22,962 nucleotides of DNA from Eubacteriaceae bacterium (GCA_003446375.1 DMAW01000151.1:1-22962); one strand, 5' to 3'. Numbered from the stretch's first letter, positions 1 through 8,145 are shown. The notes: generated from the sequence alone by a model not told the origin. Made by a program: numbers and translations.

Positions 1-170
1 ATAATTATCAATATAGCACCCATCATCATTGGTATGAATAAAGATAAATTAACCTGCAAAAACCTTCTTAACTTCAAGTTCTCGCCACAACCTCTTTTTA
101 AATAATAAACACCCGCAGAAATAGTGGCAAAAATAATGACTACCGCTCCGTATAAAATAAAATTCAACAT
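1..170 (-). CDS. ntpK: V-type ATPase subunit K (membrane rotor), 5' part only
   Basis: The first 56 codons of a membrane protein run off the left edge of the window. The ATG at 170-168 follows a perfect AGGAGG ribosome site and lies 20 bp after the subunit I stop codon, so it is the next gene of the ATPase operon. The visible part is one hydrophobic helix (about residues 3-24, ending in YYLKRG), a basic stretch (about 31-38) and the start of a second hydrophobic run rich in Met. In V-type operons the gene after subunit I normally encodes the c/K rotor subunit. A leading helix and basic linker before the rotor hairpins occurs in some bacterial K subunits, by memory of the family. The ion-binding Glu and the glycine-rich helices lie outside the window, so the assignment rests mainly on position and should be held as probable. 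Confidence 0.6.
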   Translation of the reverse strand, partial: MLNFILYGAVVIIFATISAGVYYLKRGCGENLKLRRFLQVNLSLFIPMMMGAILII

Positions 171-190
171 TTTTAATTCCTCCTAGTCAA

Positions 191-2137
191 TTATAGTTTC
201 GCCGGATTGAATTCAATACCGCCGCCTTCAAAATACTTGCTGAACAATTCATAATATTCAAGTCTTAAAACCTGTATGCCTACAATGAGTCCTTCCAGTC
301 CTATGATAAATATATTTCCTACTATATAAACCGCAATACTTCCGATACCGCTGTCAATCAGCTTTGCAAGGGATTCAAATGCTATAAAGAGACCTACATG
401 ATTAAGTGCAAAAGCACCAACCCTAATAAATGACAAGGTATTGCTTACCATACTTAAAAGCACTTCAAATATTTCAAAAATCCTTTCAATCACACTCGAC
501 TCTTGATCATGATTCTTTTGAGCTCCTTTCAAGTTCAAACGCACCGAAATAGTCTCTTTTAAAAAAAGTATCATCGCTGCTGCCGCCATTATCATGACTA
601 AAAACGTCATAGACAATATCCTATTCCCTGTGACCATAGCGACGGCTATCAAAAGAAGACTGATATATAAGACAAAGCCGGCAACTCCATTTTTGCCAAG
701 AATAAAGTTTGAATAATTTCCAGATTTGAGGCTGTTGATCATTCCATATATATACCCCACCATCAAAAAAGCCACTCCTACTACGATTGCTGTTATCAAT
801 ACAGTATTTATGTGATGAAAAGGCTTTATCCACAAAGCAGGAATTATCGTCTCGAAACCGAATATGCTCCCATATATCGCTCCAAATATCATAGAACTAA
901 TGCCCAGCCTTTCAATGATGCTTCCAAGCTTGATTTGTTTTAACCTCAGCAACACTCCTATCAAAAACAATACAAACCCCTGACCTATATCTCCAAACAT
1001 AAATCCAAAAAAAACCAAGTAAGTCAAGCTCAAAAACGGAGTAGGATCGAGTTCCTTGTATGATGGCATCCCATACATTTTAATCATAAATTCAAAGGGC
1101 TTGAACATCCAGTTGTTTTTAAGTTTGGTGGGTGGTTTCATGCCTGGGTCGTTTGTATCATCGTTAAACATGATTATTATGTCTTCAAACTTCGAAAGCT
1201 TTTCAACTATATTTTTCTTCATCTTTTTGGGTATCCAACCCGAAAAATAAAAATTTTCCTTGCTGAATGCCATGTCTTTTTTTATTTCTTCAATCCTGTT
1301 GTATAGATGGAATACATTATAGGCGTAGTTACTTTCCTCCCTGAATCGATTCTTGATTTTGTCTATCTCATTCTCCAAAATATCAACTTTTTCTTGAAAA
1401 TCGCTTCTCTTCTTAACAAGCCATTTTAATATTTCTTCCGGCCTCTTATCGTATTCAGGCTTTAAACCTTCAATTTTTTTAAAACTCAATGATCTAAGAA
1501 GCCTATTTGTTTCCCTTTCCAAGTCTTTAGGGGAAATAACAAGATATACTTCGTCATTTTCATCGCTTCCTACATGAACGACTATTGCGGTTATGTTTCC
1601 ATAATTGCGTTTAAGTCTCTGCACATTTTCTTTGCTCAAAGTTCCCAAGACGTAATTGAAATAATTCATGTTGTTTATTTCCTTCATCTTGACACCGGCA
1701 GACTCTAGATATCCGTATGCTTTGATACTTTGGTCTATTTGTTTGATATCTTCTTGGTACAGCTTAAGTATCTTATGCTTTTTATGCAAAACATTATATA
1801 TTTGATAAACCGACTTGACTACCTCATCTAAATTTATGTCACCACTTAAGTACTTTTTGTTTATTTTAAACTCATCTCCAAATATCTCTCTTATCAAATC
1901 AAGTTTTTTCACAAACTCATCGCTGCTGCCAAATTTCATTCCTGATTCTAAGGATGAAAACCCCAGTATCTCCTTTATATTCTTTTCTGTAACGTTGATC
2001 GTGAACCGAAAATTATCTATCTCATTATATGCATCGACAATTTGCACGTTTTCCATGAAAAGAATCTCTTTAATAAATGAATCCACGTAATTATTTTTAC
2101 CTACAACATTCATCATAATCAACTTTTCTATAGCCAT
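191..2137 (-). CDS. ntpI: V-type ATP synthase subunit I (a-subunit, ion channel)
   Basis: 648 residues, the usual size for bacterial NtpI. The N-terminal half (about 1-350) is hydrophilic, with charged heptad-like helices of the stator arm. The C-terminal half holds about seven or eight membrane helices. The ion-path signature is present as SFIRVGAFALNH around residue 569, where R572 matches the essential arginine of the a-subunit. The terminal EGLIVGIQVLRLEYYE motif (about 616-631) is typical of the family. The protein forms the ion half-channels against the K ring in the cytoplasmic membrane, coupling H+ or Na+ flow to ATP synthesis or hydrolysis. Which ion is used cannot be told without the K subunit. 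Its ATG follows AGAGGTGG and sits 3 bp after the subunit C stop. Confidence 0.95.
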   Translation of the reverse strand: MAIEKLIMMNVVGKNNYVDSFIKEILFMENVQIVDAYNEIDNFRFTINVTEKNIKEILGFSSLESGMKFGSSDEFVKKLDLIREIFGDEFKINKKYLSGDINLDEVVKSVYQIYNVLHKKHKILKLYQEDIKQIDQSIKAYGYLESAGVKMKEINNMNYFNYVLGTLSKENVQRLKRNYGNITAIVVHVGSDENDEVYLVISPKDLERETNRLLRSLSFKKIEGLKPEYDKRPEEILKWLVKKRSDFQEKVDILENEIDKIKNRFREESNYAYNVFHLYNRIEEIKKDMAFSKENFYFSGWIPKKMKKNIVEKLSKFEDIIIMFNDDTNDPGMKPPTKLKNNWMFKPFEFMIKMYGMPSYKELDPTPFLSLTYLVFFGFMFGDIGQGFVLFLIGVLLRLKQIKLGSIIERLGISSMIFGAIYGSIFGFETIIPALWIKPFHHINTVLITAIVVGVAFLMVGYIYGMINSLKSGNYSNFILGKNGVAGFVLYISLLLIAVAMVTGNRILSMTFLVMIMAAAAMILFLKETISVRLNLKGAQKNHDQESSVIERIFEIFEVLLSMVSNTLSFIRVGAFALNHVGLFIAFESLAKLIDSGIGSIAVYIVGNIFIIGLEGLIVGIQVLRLEYYELFSKYFEGGGIEFNPAKL

Positions 2138-2140
2138 CTG

Positions 2141-3196
2141 TTACACCACCTCTATCGTTCGAATTAAGTACTTGCTGATCTCTTCCGGCAATAATTTGTA
2201 TCTGATGCACTCTATAACAGAAATTATGTCTTTAACCTCAAATTCCAAAAGAAATACATACCCCATGATCTTACCAAAATCAAGAACCGAGTTTCGATAT
2301 AGGGATAAGCTTTTATAGTATAAGTACCTTTCTATTCTTCGCTCCATGTACAAATCCGTGTCGTCCCCGTGGCTGAATAAAAAAGAGTACTCACTATCTT
2401 TAAAATATTCTCCAAATTTAGACGGCGCTAGATTGTATACCATGTCTTTGATTTTATAATAATTATATTTATGCCCTCCATTTAATACAAAGTTTAAAAT
2501 TTCTTCCTTTGACATATCGTAAAACTTCATGGCTCTGTAAACCCATTCCAGATTGAATAAATCAATGTTTTTGCCTATCAGCTCCATTACTTGATAATCC
2601 TTAGCCTTATCAAGTTTTTTTCCTGCCGCCATTAGTTGATTGAAATAATGGCGATCTAGAACCATATCCACATAGAAACTGAATTTAACGTCTATGTGAT
2701 TTGTATAAGGCAAAAGGATATCGTAATAGGGAGTTCCTTTTAACTTGTCCATTAAACTGTGAAGGGAATCCTGCTTTAAAAGTTCATTAAAATCCAGGCT
2801 TGAAAATGATTCTCTTGATAGGATATGATTTTCTAATCCTGTTATCTTTGTTCTTCCTGTAATTGACTCGATTACAACCTTTAAGTCTTCTGTCTCATAT
2901 TTTTTCAAATAACTTTTTATAAAATCCTTATATGGATTATTTAAATGGTATAGAAGTTTTTCAACTGAAACTACATTATGTTTGTAAAGAGATCTCTCCA
3001 CATCTCCTCTGTGAACTCGTTGACCCTTTAATTCCCATAATACTCTGCTGTATACGGTGTTGTCATTTAAATATTCATATACAGACCTTACATTAGGACA
3101 TTCCATCATATTCTTAAAATCTTCCAATGAAAGCATATAAGATTTTAAAGCTGCTGTCTTTGCACTGGCAGAATCAAGTTGATTTGACCACATCAT
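2141..3196 (-). CDS. ntpC: V-type ATP synthase subunit C (AC39/d type)
   Basis: 351 residues, entirely soluble and mostly helical, matching the V-type subunit C (AC39, yeast d) family. This subunit is the funnel that joins the central stalk to the membrane rotor ring. The N-terminus contains the family's recurrent element of a short aromatic/Leu-rich helix followed by a tyrosine-rich segment (about 30-60). The start ATGATG overlaps the stop of the upstream stalk gene by 4 bp (ATGA), which implies translational coupling. Placing C directly after the stalk gene and before I differs from the common order stalk-I-K-E-C-F-A-B-D. Sequence similarity of this family is low, so the call leans partly on size and neighbours. 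Confidence 0.85.
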   Translation of the reverse strand: MMWSNQLDSASAKTAALKSYMLSLEDFKNMMECPNVRSVYEYLNDNTVYSRVLWELKGQRVHRGDVERSLYKHNVVSVEKLLYHLNNPYKDFIKSYLKKYETEDLKVVIESITGRTKITGLENHILSRESFSSLDFNELLKQDSLHSLMDKLKGTPYYDILLPYTNHIDVKFSFYVDMVLDRHYFNQLMAAGKKLDKAKDYQVMELIGKNIDLFNLEWVYRAMKFYDMSKEEILNFVLNGGHKYNYYKIKDMVYNLAPSKFGEYFKDSEYSFLFSHGDDTDLYMERRIERYLYYKSLSLYRNSVLDFGKIMGYVFLLEFEVKDIISVIECIRYKLLPEEISKYLIRTIEVV

Positions 3197-3525
3197 CTTT
3201 CATCGCTTCCGTTTAAAATTTCATTTGTTATTTTATTTATTAGGTCTGAACTGAACTTTTTATACGCATCTTCTATCTTATTGCACATAATATCTGCTTC
3301 TTTCTGAATTTTTTTTGCTTCACTGTCTGCTTTTTGGATCTTAAGGTTATTAGTCTCTTCTAATTTTTTTTTGGAGATTTCAAGCATGATTTTCTCCGTC
3401 TCTCTAATTCTTTTATTGGTGAAATCCTCAATATCTTTCAATTTTTGTTCAGCTTCAGTTCTTACATCCTTGGCTCTTGTGTCCATGTCTATGATTTTCC
3501 CTAATACGAACTCCAACTCATTCAT
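3193..3525 (-). CDS. V-type ATPase peripheral stalk subunit (G/H-like)
   Basis: 110 residues with almost no aromatic residues and a continuous Lys/Glu/Ile heptad pattern from about residue 8 to 90. This is the single long coiled coil expected for the G/H (archaeal AhaH, Thermus G) stalk subunit that pairs with subunit E to hold the catalytic head. It is the first gene of the ATPase operon and overlaps subunit C by 4 bp. The ATG at 3525 follows an AAGGATG ribosome site, and the operon promoter is at 3571-3598. It could be confused with any short coiled-coil protein, but the operon position makes the stalk role very likely. Confidence 0.85.
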   Translation of the reverse strand: MNELEFVLGKIIDMDTRAKDVRTEAEQKLKDIEDFTNKRIRETEKIMLEISKKKLEETNNLKIQKADSEAKKIQKEADIMCNKIEDAYKKFSSDLINKITNEILNGSDER

Positions 3526-3570
3526 GCGTACACATCCTTAATCTACGTTTTGTTCTTAATCTAATACATT

Positions 3571-3598
3571 ATTATACTCTTTATTTTATAAACGTCAA
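3571..3598 (-). promoter_or_regulatory. Sigma-A promoter of the V-ATPase operon
   Basis: On the minus strand TTGACG (3598-3593), a 16-bp spacer and TATAAT (3576-3571). This is near consensus and lies about 45 bp upstream of the stalk gene start codon. Confidence 0.8.
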
Positions 3599-3612
3599 AC
3601 TTTTTTCCATAT

Positions 3613-3636
3613 AATGTATGTTAATTTCTATACATT
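3613..3636. repeat. Inverted repeat upstream of the ATPase promoter
   Basis: AATGTAT and ATACATT, perfect 7-bp arms separated by 10 bp, sit 14 bp upstream of the -35 box of the ATPase promoter. The spacing of about 17 bp between arm centres would suit a dimeric DNA-binding protein. No protein is known for it from this sequence alone. Confidence 0.35.
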
Positions 3637-3654
3637 GCATCTATCTCGATTTTT

Positions 3655-3696
3655 ACAAACAAAAAAAATGATCGCACGATCATTTTTTTTGTTTGT
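3655..3696 (-). terminator. Terminator of the aminotransferase gene
   Basis: Perfect 20-bp inverted repeat with a 2-base centre; each arm has the core ATGATCG and a run of eight A or T. The stop codon of the aminotransferase (3682-3680) lies inside the hairpin. The T-run follows the GC-containing core on either strand, so it can work in both directions, but only minus-strand transcription is expected to reach it. It insulates the ATPase promoter 57 bp further on. Confidence 0.85.
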
Positions 3697-4900
3697 AATC
3701 TTTTAAAAAGTCTTCCAACCTATCTAATGCAGTTTTAAGTTCATCCATTGCAGGTAAGAACACTATTCTAAAGTGATCCGGCTGTTTCCAGTTAAATCCT
3801 GTTCCCTGTACTATCAACACCTTTTTATTTTGCAAAAAATCCAAGGCAAATTGCATATCGTCGTCTATTTCAAATTTTTTAATATCAATTTTAGGAAATG
3901 CATAAAATGCTCCTTTAGGTTTCGTGCAACTTATACCATCAATAGAGTTTATTCTTTCATACAAATAATCTCTTTGAGCTAAAAGTCTCCCTCCAGGCTT
4001 AATTAAATCGTTTATGCTTTGATATCCTCCTAAAGCGGTCTGTATTGCATATTGAGCCGGCACATTTGAGCACAGCCTCATGGATGACAGCATGTTAAGT
4101 CCTTCTATATAGTCAGCTGCACTCATTTTATTTCCAGACAAGACCATCCAACCCACTCGAAAACCTGCGATTCGGTGAGATTTTGAAAGCCCGTTGAAAG
4201 TTATGCACAAAACGTCGCTAACCAGCGTAGACATAGGTGTATGTACTATACCATCGTAAGTTATCTTGTCATAAATTTCATCGGCAAATACTACTATCTT
4301 GTGTTCATGGGCTATTTTAGCTATCTCTTCTAATAAGTCTTTTGAGTATACTGCTCCGGTTGGATTATTCGGATTTATTATAACGATTCCTTTTGTCTTT
4401 TCAGTTATTTTTGATTTTATATCCTCTATATCCGGATACCAATCTGCTTCTTCATCACAAATATAGTGAACAGGTCTGCCGCCTGCTAAATTAATCGACG
4501 CCGTCCAAAGTGGATAGTCCGGAGCCGGTACCAATATTTCATCTCCAAAATCCAATAAAGCCTGCATGGACATAGTAATCAGCTCACTTACCCCATTGCC
4601 TATATAAATATCATCAAGAGTAATGTCCATGACGTCCTTATTTTGATAATGCTGCATTATAGCTTTTCGAGCAGGGAAAATCCCCTTTGAGTCACAGTAG
4701 CCTTCAGCACTTTTGAGATTTATCCTGACATCATGGATAATTTCATCCGGTGCAAACAAATCAAAGGGTGCAGGATTTCCAATATTCAGCTTTATTATAT
4801 TTTCCCCATTGCTTTCCATAATAGCACTTTGCTCCATAACCGGTCCTCTAATGTCATAACATACATTTTCTAGTTTTTTGGACTTGTTGATATGTCTCAT
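3680..4900 (-). CDS. alaA: AlaA-like PLP aminotransferase (glutamate-pyruvate type)
   Basis: 406 residues from the ATG at 4900. The protein closely follows E. coli AlaA from memory: the opening HINKSKKLENVCYDIRGPV, the blocks KLNIGNPAPF and EGYCDSKG, NPNNPTGAVYS with the substrate/PLP Asn, FADEIYDKI with the PLP Asp and Tyr, and NGLSKSHRIAGFRVGW with Lys240 as the Schiff-base lysine. It is a fold-type I class I aminotransferase expected to interconvert pyruvate plus glutamate with alanine plus 2-oxoglutarate in the cytosol. A longer reading from a TTG at 4936 was rejected because that codon lies 2 bp from the -10 box (4944-4939), so it would be upstream of the transcript start. The gene has its own promoter and its stop lies inside a terminator, so it is probably monocistronic. 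Confidence 0.93.
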   Translation of the reverse strand: MRHINKSKKLENVCYDIRGPVMEQSAIMESNGENIIKLNIGNPAPFDLFAPDEIIHDVRINLKSAEGYCDSKGIFPARKAIMQHYQNKDVMDITLDDIYIGNGVSELITMSMQALLDFGDEILVPAPDYPLWTASINLAGGRPVHYICDEEADWYPDIEDIKSKITEKTKGIVIINPNNPTGAVYSKDLLEEIAKIAHEHKIVVFADEIYDKITYDGIVHTPMSTLVSDVLCITFNGLSKSHRIAGFRVGWMVLSGNKMSAADYIEGLNMLSSMRLCSNVPAQYAIQTALGGYQSINDLIKPGGRLLAQRDYLYERINSIDGISCTKPKGAFYAFPKIDIKKFEIDDDMQFALDFLQNKKVLIVQGTGFNWKQPDHFRIVFLPAMDELKTALDRLEDFLKDYKQKK

Positions 4901-4938
4901 TTTCCCATCTCTTTTCCGTAGTAGATATTTTATCAATT

Positions 4939-4966
4939 ATTATAACAGAAACAATTGCACAATCAA
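4939..4966 (-). promoter_or_regulatory. Sigma-A promoter of the aminotransferase gene
   Basis: TTGATT (4966-4961), 16-bp spacer, TATAAT (4944-4939) on the minus strand. Transcription would start near 4932, giving a leader of about 32 nt and fixing the ATG at 4900 as the start. Confidence 0.75.
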
Positions 4967-4991
4967 TTATACAATATGTAAACTTTTAAAC

Positions 4992-5372
4992 TTATTTTCT
5001 GATTATTTCTATTCGGTATCCGTCGGGGTCTGATATAAAATAAAATTTTGCAGGCGACCCCGGCAATCCACTTAGCTTTGTAACCTTGTATCCTTTTTCT
5101 TCATGGATTTTATGTGATGCCTCTAAATCGTCTACCACTAAAGCTATGTGGCTGTATCCATCACCTAAAACATAGGGCTCTTCCCTATCGTAGTTATAAG
5201 TCAGCTCTATTTCATGGTTTTCATCTTCATCAGCAAGGTATACAAGTGTAAATCCATGTTCCGGAAAATCTTTCTCCTTGACCACTCTTAAACCAAGAGC
5301 ACTTTCATAAAAATCGACGGAAGCCTTCAAATCCTTAACTCTTATGCATGTATGGACAAAGTCATATTTCAT
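4992..5372 (-). CDS. gloA: Glyoxalase I-type VOC family protein
   Basis: 126 residues from the ATG at 5372. Two beta-alpha-beta-beta-beta VOC modules are visible, and all four metal ligands of glyoxalase I are in place: His7 (FVHTCIRV), Glu56 (HEIELTYNY), His75 (GYSHIAL) and Glu122 (GYRIEII). The IELTYN and DPDGYRIE blocks resemble E. coli GloA, so conversion of the methylglyoxal hemithioacetal to a lactoyl-thiol is the likely reaction. Many Clostridia lack glutathione, so the thiol cofactor is uncertain. A start three codons earlier (GTG at 5381) is less likely, because the AGGTGA ribosome site (5383-5378) overlaps that GTG and is 5 bp from the ATG. The gene has its own promoter; no terminator is seen before the aminotransferase promoter. 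Confidence 0.88.
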   Translation of the reverse strand: MKYDFVHTCIRVKDLKASVDFYESALGLRVVKEKDFPEHGFTLVYLADEDENHEIELTYNYDREEPYVLGDGYSHIALVVDDLEASHKIHEEKGYKVTKLSGLPGSPAKFYFISDPDGYRIEIIRK

Positions 5373-5377
5373 CTTAA

Positions 5378-5383
5378 TCACCT
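5378..5383 (-). promoter_or_regulatory. Ribosome site that fixes the glyoxalase start
   Basis: AGGTGA on the minus strand, 5 bp before the ATG at 5372. It covers the alternative GTG start at 5381, which therefore cannot be the initiation codon. Confidence 0.75.
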
Positions 5384-5398
5384 TTTCTTTTTTTATCT

Positions 5399-5427
5399 AT
5401 ATTAACACAGTAAAATAAATGTGTAAA
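5399..5427 (-). promoter_or_regulatory. Predicted promoter of the glyoxalase gene
   Basis: TTTACA (5427-5422), 17-bp spacer, TAATAT (5404-5399) on the minus strand, about 27 bp upstream of the start codon. Confidence 0.6.
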
Positions 5428-5467
5428 ATTTGATGATACAAGACTTATTTAAGATGCTGTTATTTCT

Positions 5468-6661
5468 TCATTTTTTAACAAGCTTGTCTATAAGCTGTCT
5501 GGCACTTCTTCCTGACTTCGACGCTTTTGCAATTTTCCACTCGTTAGCCAACTTCATCAACTCTTCTTCAGGCATATCAATTTTAGTTTTTTTTGCCATT
5601 GTCTTGACCATATTGTTATACAAATCATCATTTGGCTGATTATAATAAATTGTTATGCCAAATCGATCGAACAAAGACAATTTTTCACTTACCGTTTCAT
5701 TCCCATGGATATCTGCATCTCTCTCCGAAAACTTTTCTTTTATTAAATGTCTTCGATTAGATGTAACATATATCAGCAAATTATCAGGCTTTGATTCAAA
5801 ACTGCCCTCTAGAACTGCTTTTAAAATTTTATATTCTGTTTCATGCTCTTCAAATGATAGATCGTCAATGAATACTATGAATTTGTGCTTTTTGTTTCTT
5901 ACTGCATCTATTATCGCAGGAAATACCCTGAATTGATTTTTTTTCATTTCAATTACTCTCAGACCCATATCTTTATATTCATTTAGCAGGGCTTTTACTG
6001 AGGAGGATTTTCCCGTTCCTCTATCTCCATACAACAAGACGTTGTTGGATCTCTGACCTCTTAGCAATAATTCTGTATTCTCCTTTAATGCTTTTATTTG
6101 CCTCTCATAACCAATCAAATCTTTAAACTGAATTTTATCATAGTTAGCAACTACTTTTATATTTCCATTATCAGTTATTTTGAAAACGTGACTGCTTTGA
6201 AATATTCCTGTTCCGTTTTCAGTATAAAAATTTTTAAAATACTCTGCTGTACTTACGGCGCCATCCTTCCAATATTCAGATTTTTTCTTTATGACCGAGT
6301 TTAAAGTAACTCCCTGCATATGGATTTTTTGTTCGAATTCATTGAAATTGAAGTTCGCATTCTCAAGCAATATATTCATATCATTAACTACTAATTCATA
6401 CAGGCCATCCCATATGCAGATTCGATTTTCACACAAATCGGAAAAACTATTTTCATCCTCACATGTGACTTGATGTAGATATTTTTTCCATAAATCTTCT
6501 TCTGCATATCCGGAATAATATTCTAAAAGCATGTTTTGGAACTCACAATACTTCTCTTGTGCTTCAGGACACGGTAGACCTTCGGATATTTCAATATATT
6601 TTTTTATAATATCGTTCTTTATGATTCCCCTGTACACTACTAAATTTCTTAAACTCTTCAC
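5468..6661 (-). CDS. DUF815 family AAA+ ATPase
   Basis: 397 residues. The Walker A motif is GDRGTGKS (212-219), Walker B is FIVFIDDLSF (261-270), and a sensor-1-like VTSNRRHLI follows at about 299-307. The block around LIGYERQ (183-189) followed by the ATPase core and the C-terminal SGRSARQLI matches the DUF815 (COG2607) family. The N-terminal 170 residues are hydrophilic and mostly helical with no motif I recognise. The family's cellular role is poorly defined; the AAA+ core suggests remodelling of a protein or nucleic-acid partner. The start is a GTG at 6661 preceded at 6 bp by AGGTGA; no in-frame ATG is better placed. It is divergent from the pspC-liaF pair. Only hints of a promoter are seen (TTGGTA-18-TATAAT around 6686-6715). 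Confidence 0.85.
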   Translation of the reverse strand: MKSLRNLVVYRGIIKNDIIKKYIEISEGLPCPEAQEKYCEFQNMLLEYYSGYAEEDLWKKYLHQVTCEDENSFSDLCENRICIWDGLYELVVNDMNILLENANFNFNEFEQKIHMQGVTLNSVIKKKSEYWKDGAVSTAEYFKNFYTENGTGIFQSSHVFKITDNGNIKVVANYDKIQFKDLIGYERQIKALKENTELLLRGQRSNNVLLYGDRGTGKSSSVKALLNEYKDMGLRVIEMKKNQFRVFPAIIDAVRNKKHKFIVFIDDLSFEEHETEYKILKAVLEGSFESKPDNLLIYVTSNRRHLIKEKFSERDADIHGNETVSEKLSLFDRFGITIYYNQPNDDLYNNMVKTMAKKTKIDMPEEELMKLANEWKIAKASKSGRSARQLIDKLVKK

Positions 6662-6748
6662 TTTGTCACCTCATTACACGTATTTATAATATTATATCAA
6701 CCGAATCTATAAAATACCAAGGCATTATTAATTGCCGAATAATTTTTA

Positions 6749-6776
6749 CTTAATGATTTTCTAATCTTAATGATTT
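6749..6776 (+). repeat. Direct repeat upstream of pspC-liaF
   Basis: CTTAATGATTT occurs twice exactly (6749-6759 and 6766-6776), offset by 17 bp, just upstream of the pspC ribosome site. It may be a tandem binding site for a response regulator; no clear -35/-10 pair was found beside it. Confidence 0.4.
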
Positions 6777-6794
6777 ATATTGGAGATATGGAAT

Positions 6795-6799
6795 GGAGG
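6795..6799 (+). promoter_or_regulatory. Ribosome site that fixes the pspC start
   Basis: GGAGG, 8 bp before the ATG at 6808. It overlaps an earlier in-frame ATG (6793), which is thus ruled out. Confidence 0.75.
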
Positions 6800-6807
6800 T
6801 ATGTAAA

Positions 6808-7206
6808 ATGAGTACTAGATTATTCAAATCAAGAAAAGACAAAATGATATTAGGCGTTTGCGGTGGAATAGCCAAATACATGAGCGTGGATGCTTCTATC
6901 ATAAGAATTTTATGGGCTGTTGCAGGTCTATTTTATGGAAGCGGAGTCTTATTGTATTTAATTGCCGCATTTATTCTTCCATATGAAGATGAAATTGACG
7001 GATCACCGGATAATTCTTTTGAAGAAGACGATATTGTAGACAATGAAAATCAAAAAAAGGTTATTGGAACAATCCTTATCGTTGCAGGTCTGTTTTTATT
7101 GTTTAGAAATTTCCGATTCTTCTTTGACATGGATATCATATGGTCCGGTATGCTTATATTGCTAGGTTTTGCGTTAATCTTTAAAGAAAGGAGCAATAAA
7201 AAGTGA
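6808..7206 (+). CDS. PspC domain membrane protein
   Basis: 132 residues. The N-terminal PspC domain (about 3-60) has the typical RLFKSRKDKMILGVCGGIAKY opening followed by a membrane helix (about 33-55). An acidic linker (60-76) leads to two further hydrophobic helices (about 82-96 and 107-122) like the membrane part of LiaI/LiaF proteins. PspC proteins sit in the cytoplasmic membrane and take part in envelope-stress responses. The stop overlaps the GTG start of the next gene by 4 bp (GTGA), so the two are made together. Neither a LiaR/LiaS two-component system nor PspA is encoded nearby, so the partner of this module is not in the window. Confidence 0.85.
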   Translation: MSTRLFKSRKDKMILGVCGGIAKYMSVDASIIRILWAVAGLFYGSGVLLYLIAAFILPYEDEIDGSPDNSFEEDDIVDNENQKKVIGTILIVAGLFLLFRNFRFFFDMDIIWSGMLILLGFALIFKERSNKK

Positions 7207-8120
7207 AAAATAAAAATATTTTTCTCGGTATGATACTGGTAATAATCGGAGGATTATGGCTTTTAAATAATTTAGATATCTTTGATTTTTCAGTCAGATA
7301 TCTTTTTAATTCGTTCTGGAAACTTTGGCCTTTAATTATCGTAGTTGTGGGAACTGGATTGATACTTAACAATAAAACAGCGGAACGAATACTTTGGTTG
7401 ATTTTCTTTTTGGTTGTTTTAGGATATGCTATCTTCATGCAATACGGAAACCCTTTTACAAACAATATAGATGGAAATATCACAAACAATAATAACTATT
7501 CAGAGGACAGGCAATATTATCCCTTAAACTCTTTAGACCAAAATGGCAACCTGGTTATGAATATCGGTGCAACAAAATTCAAAGTCGCCTCTACTGATTC
7601 TGACAACTTTTTTGAATCAGATTCAAATATACGCAACTTAACAATTGATGTAACAGAAAGCGGTACAATTACTACTGCAAACATCAAAAACAGCGGTGAT
7701 TTAATGGATTTAAACGGAGTTTCTGACAACAATTTAGACTTGCGTCTAAACAATAAGATCCCTTGGGATATTAAAGTGAATTGTGGCGCAGTTGACGGAA
7801 ACCTAGATTTATCGGCAATAGAATCTAAAAACGTAGATATCAGTATAGGTGCCGGAAAGTTAGATTTGATACTCAGTGAAATTCCAGAAATTCAAATTGT
7901 AAATCTTAATGCCGGAGTTTCTGAAATTGAAATAGGTTTGCCTGAAACTTCGGGCTTGAAAATAAATTTTAAAGGCGCTCTCAATTCAACAAATATAGAT
8001 ACTCTTGGATTGATAAAACAAGACAATACTTACATTTCTGAAAATTACGACACTGCCTCAAAAAAAATCGATATGGATATTGAGATAGGTCTTGGAAAAC
8101 TAGATTTTGAATATAAATAA
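7203..8120 (+). CDS. LiaF-like cell-envelope stress protein
   Basis: 305 residues with a GTG start overlapping the pspC stop, preceded by AAAGGAG. Three membrane helices lie at about 5-24, 38-55 and 62-81. The rest is a beta-rich domain with repeating short strands (NLVMNIGATKFKV, VDISIGAGKLDLIL, IEIGLGKLDFEY), the pattern of the DUF2154/LiaF C-terminal and DUF4097-type adhesin-like folds. In Bacillus, LiaF holds the LiaRS system inactive; here only the architecture supports that role. The C-terminal domain has no export signal of its own, and its side of the membrane depends on the odd number of helices. The gene ends just before a palindromic terminator shared with the convergent gene. Confidence 0.8.
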   Translation: MKNKNIFLGMILVIIGGLWLLNNLDIFDFSVRYLFNSFWKLWPLIIVVVGTGLILNNKTAERILWLIFFLVVLGYAIFMQYGNPFTNNIDGNITNNNNYSEDRQYYPLNSLDQNGNLVMNIGATKFKVASTDSDNFFESDSNIRNLTIDVTESGTITTANIKNSGDLMDLNGVSDNNLDLRLNNKIPWDIKVNCGAVDGNLDLSAIESKNVDISIGAGKLDLILSEIPEIQIVNLNAGVSEIEIGLPETSGLKINFKGALNSTNIDTLGLIKQDNTYISENYDTASKKIDMDIEIGLGKLDFEYK

Positions 8121-8140
8121 GGCGAGGAATTCCTCGCCTT
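8119..8140 (-). terminator. Palindromic terminator between convergent genes
   Basis: A 22-bp perfect palindrome whose core GGCGAGG-AATT-CCTCGCC folds into a GC-rich stem. On the minus strand it is followed by TTATTTATATT, so it mainly ends the ATP-NAD-kinase-like transcript. On the plus strand the tail is not T-rich, so termination of liaF there is uncertain. Confidence 0.65.
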
Positions 8141-8145
8141 GCTCC

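Noticed and set aside
621..833. Open frame in a second reading frame inside subunit I
   Set aside because: It has no ribosome site, low plausibility of composition and lies wholly within a certain gene.
4901..4936. TTG start giving a 418-residue aminotransferase
   Set aside because: The codon is 2 bp from a TATAAT box with a good -35, so it would precede the transcript start; homology to AlaA begins at the ATG at 4900.
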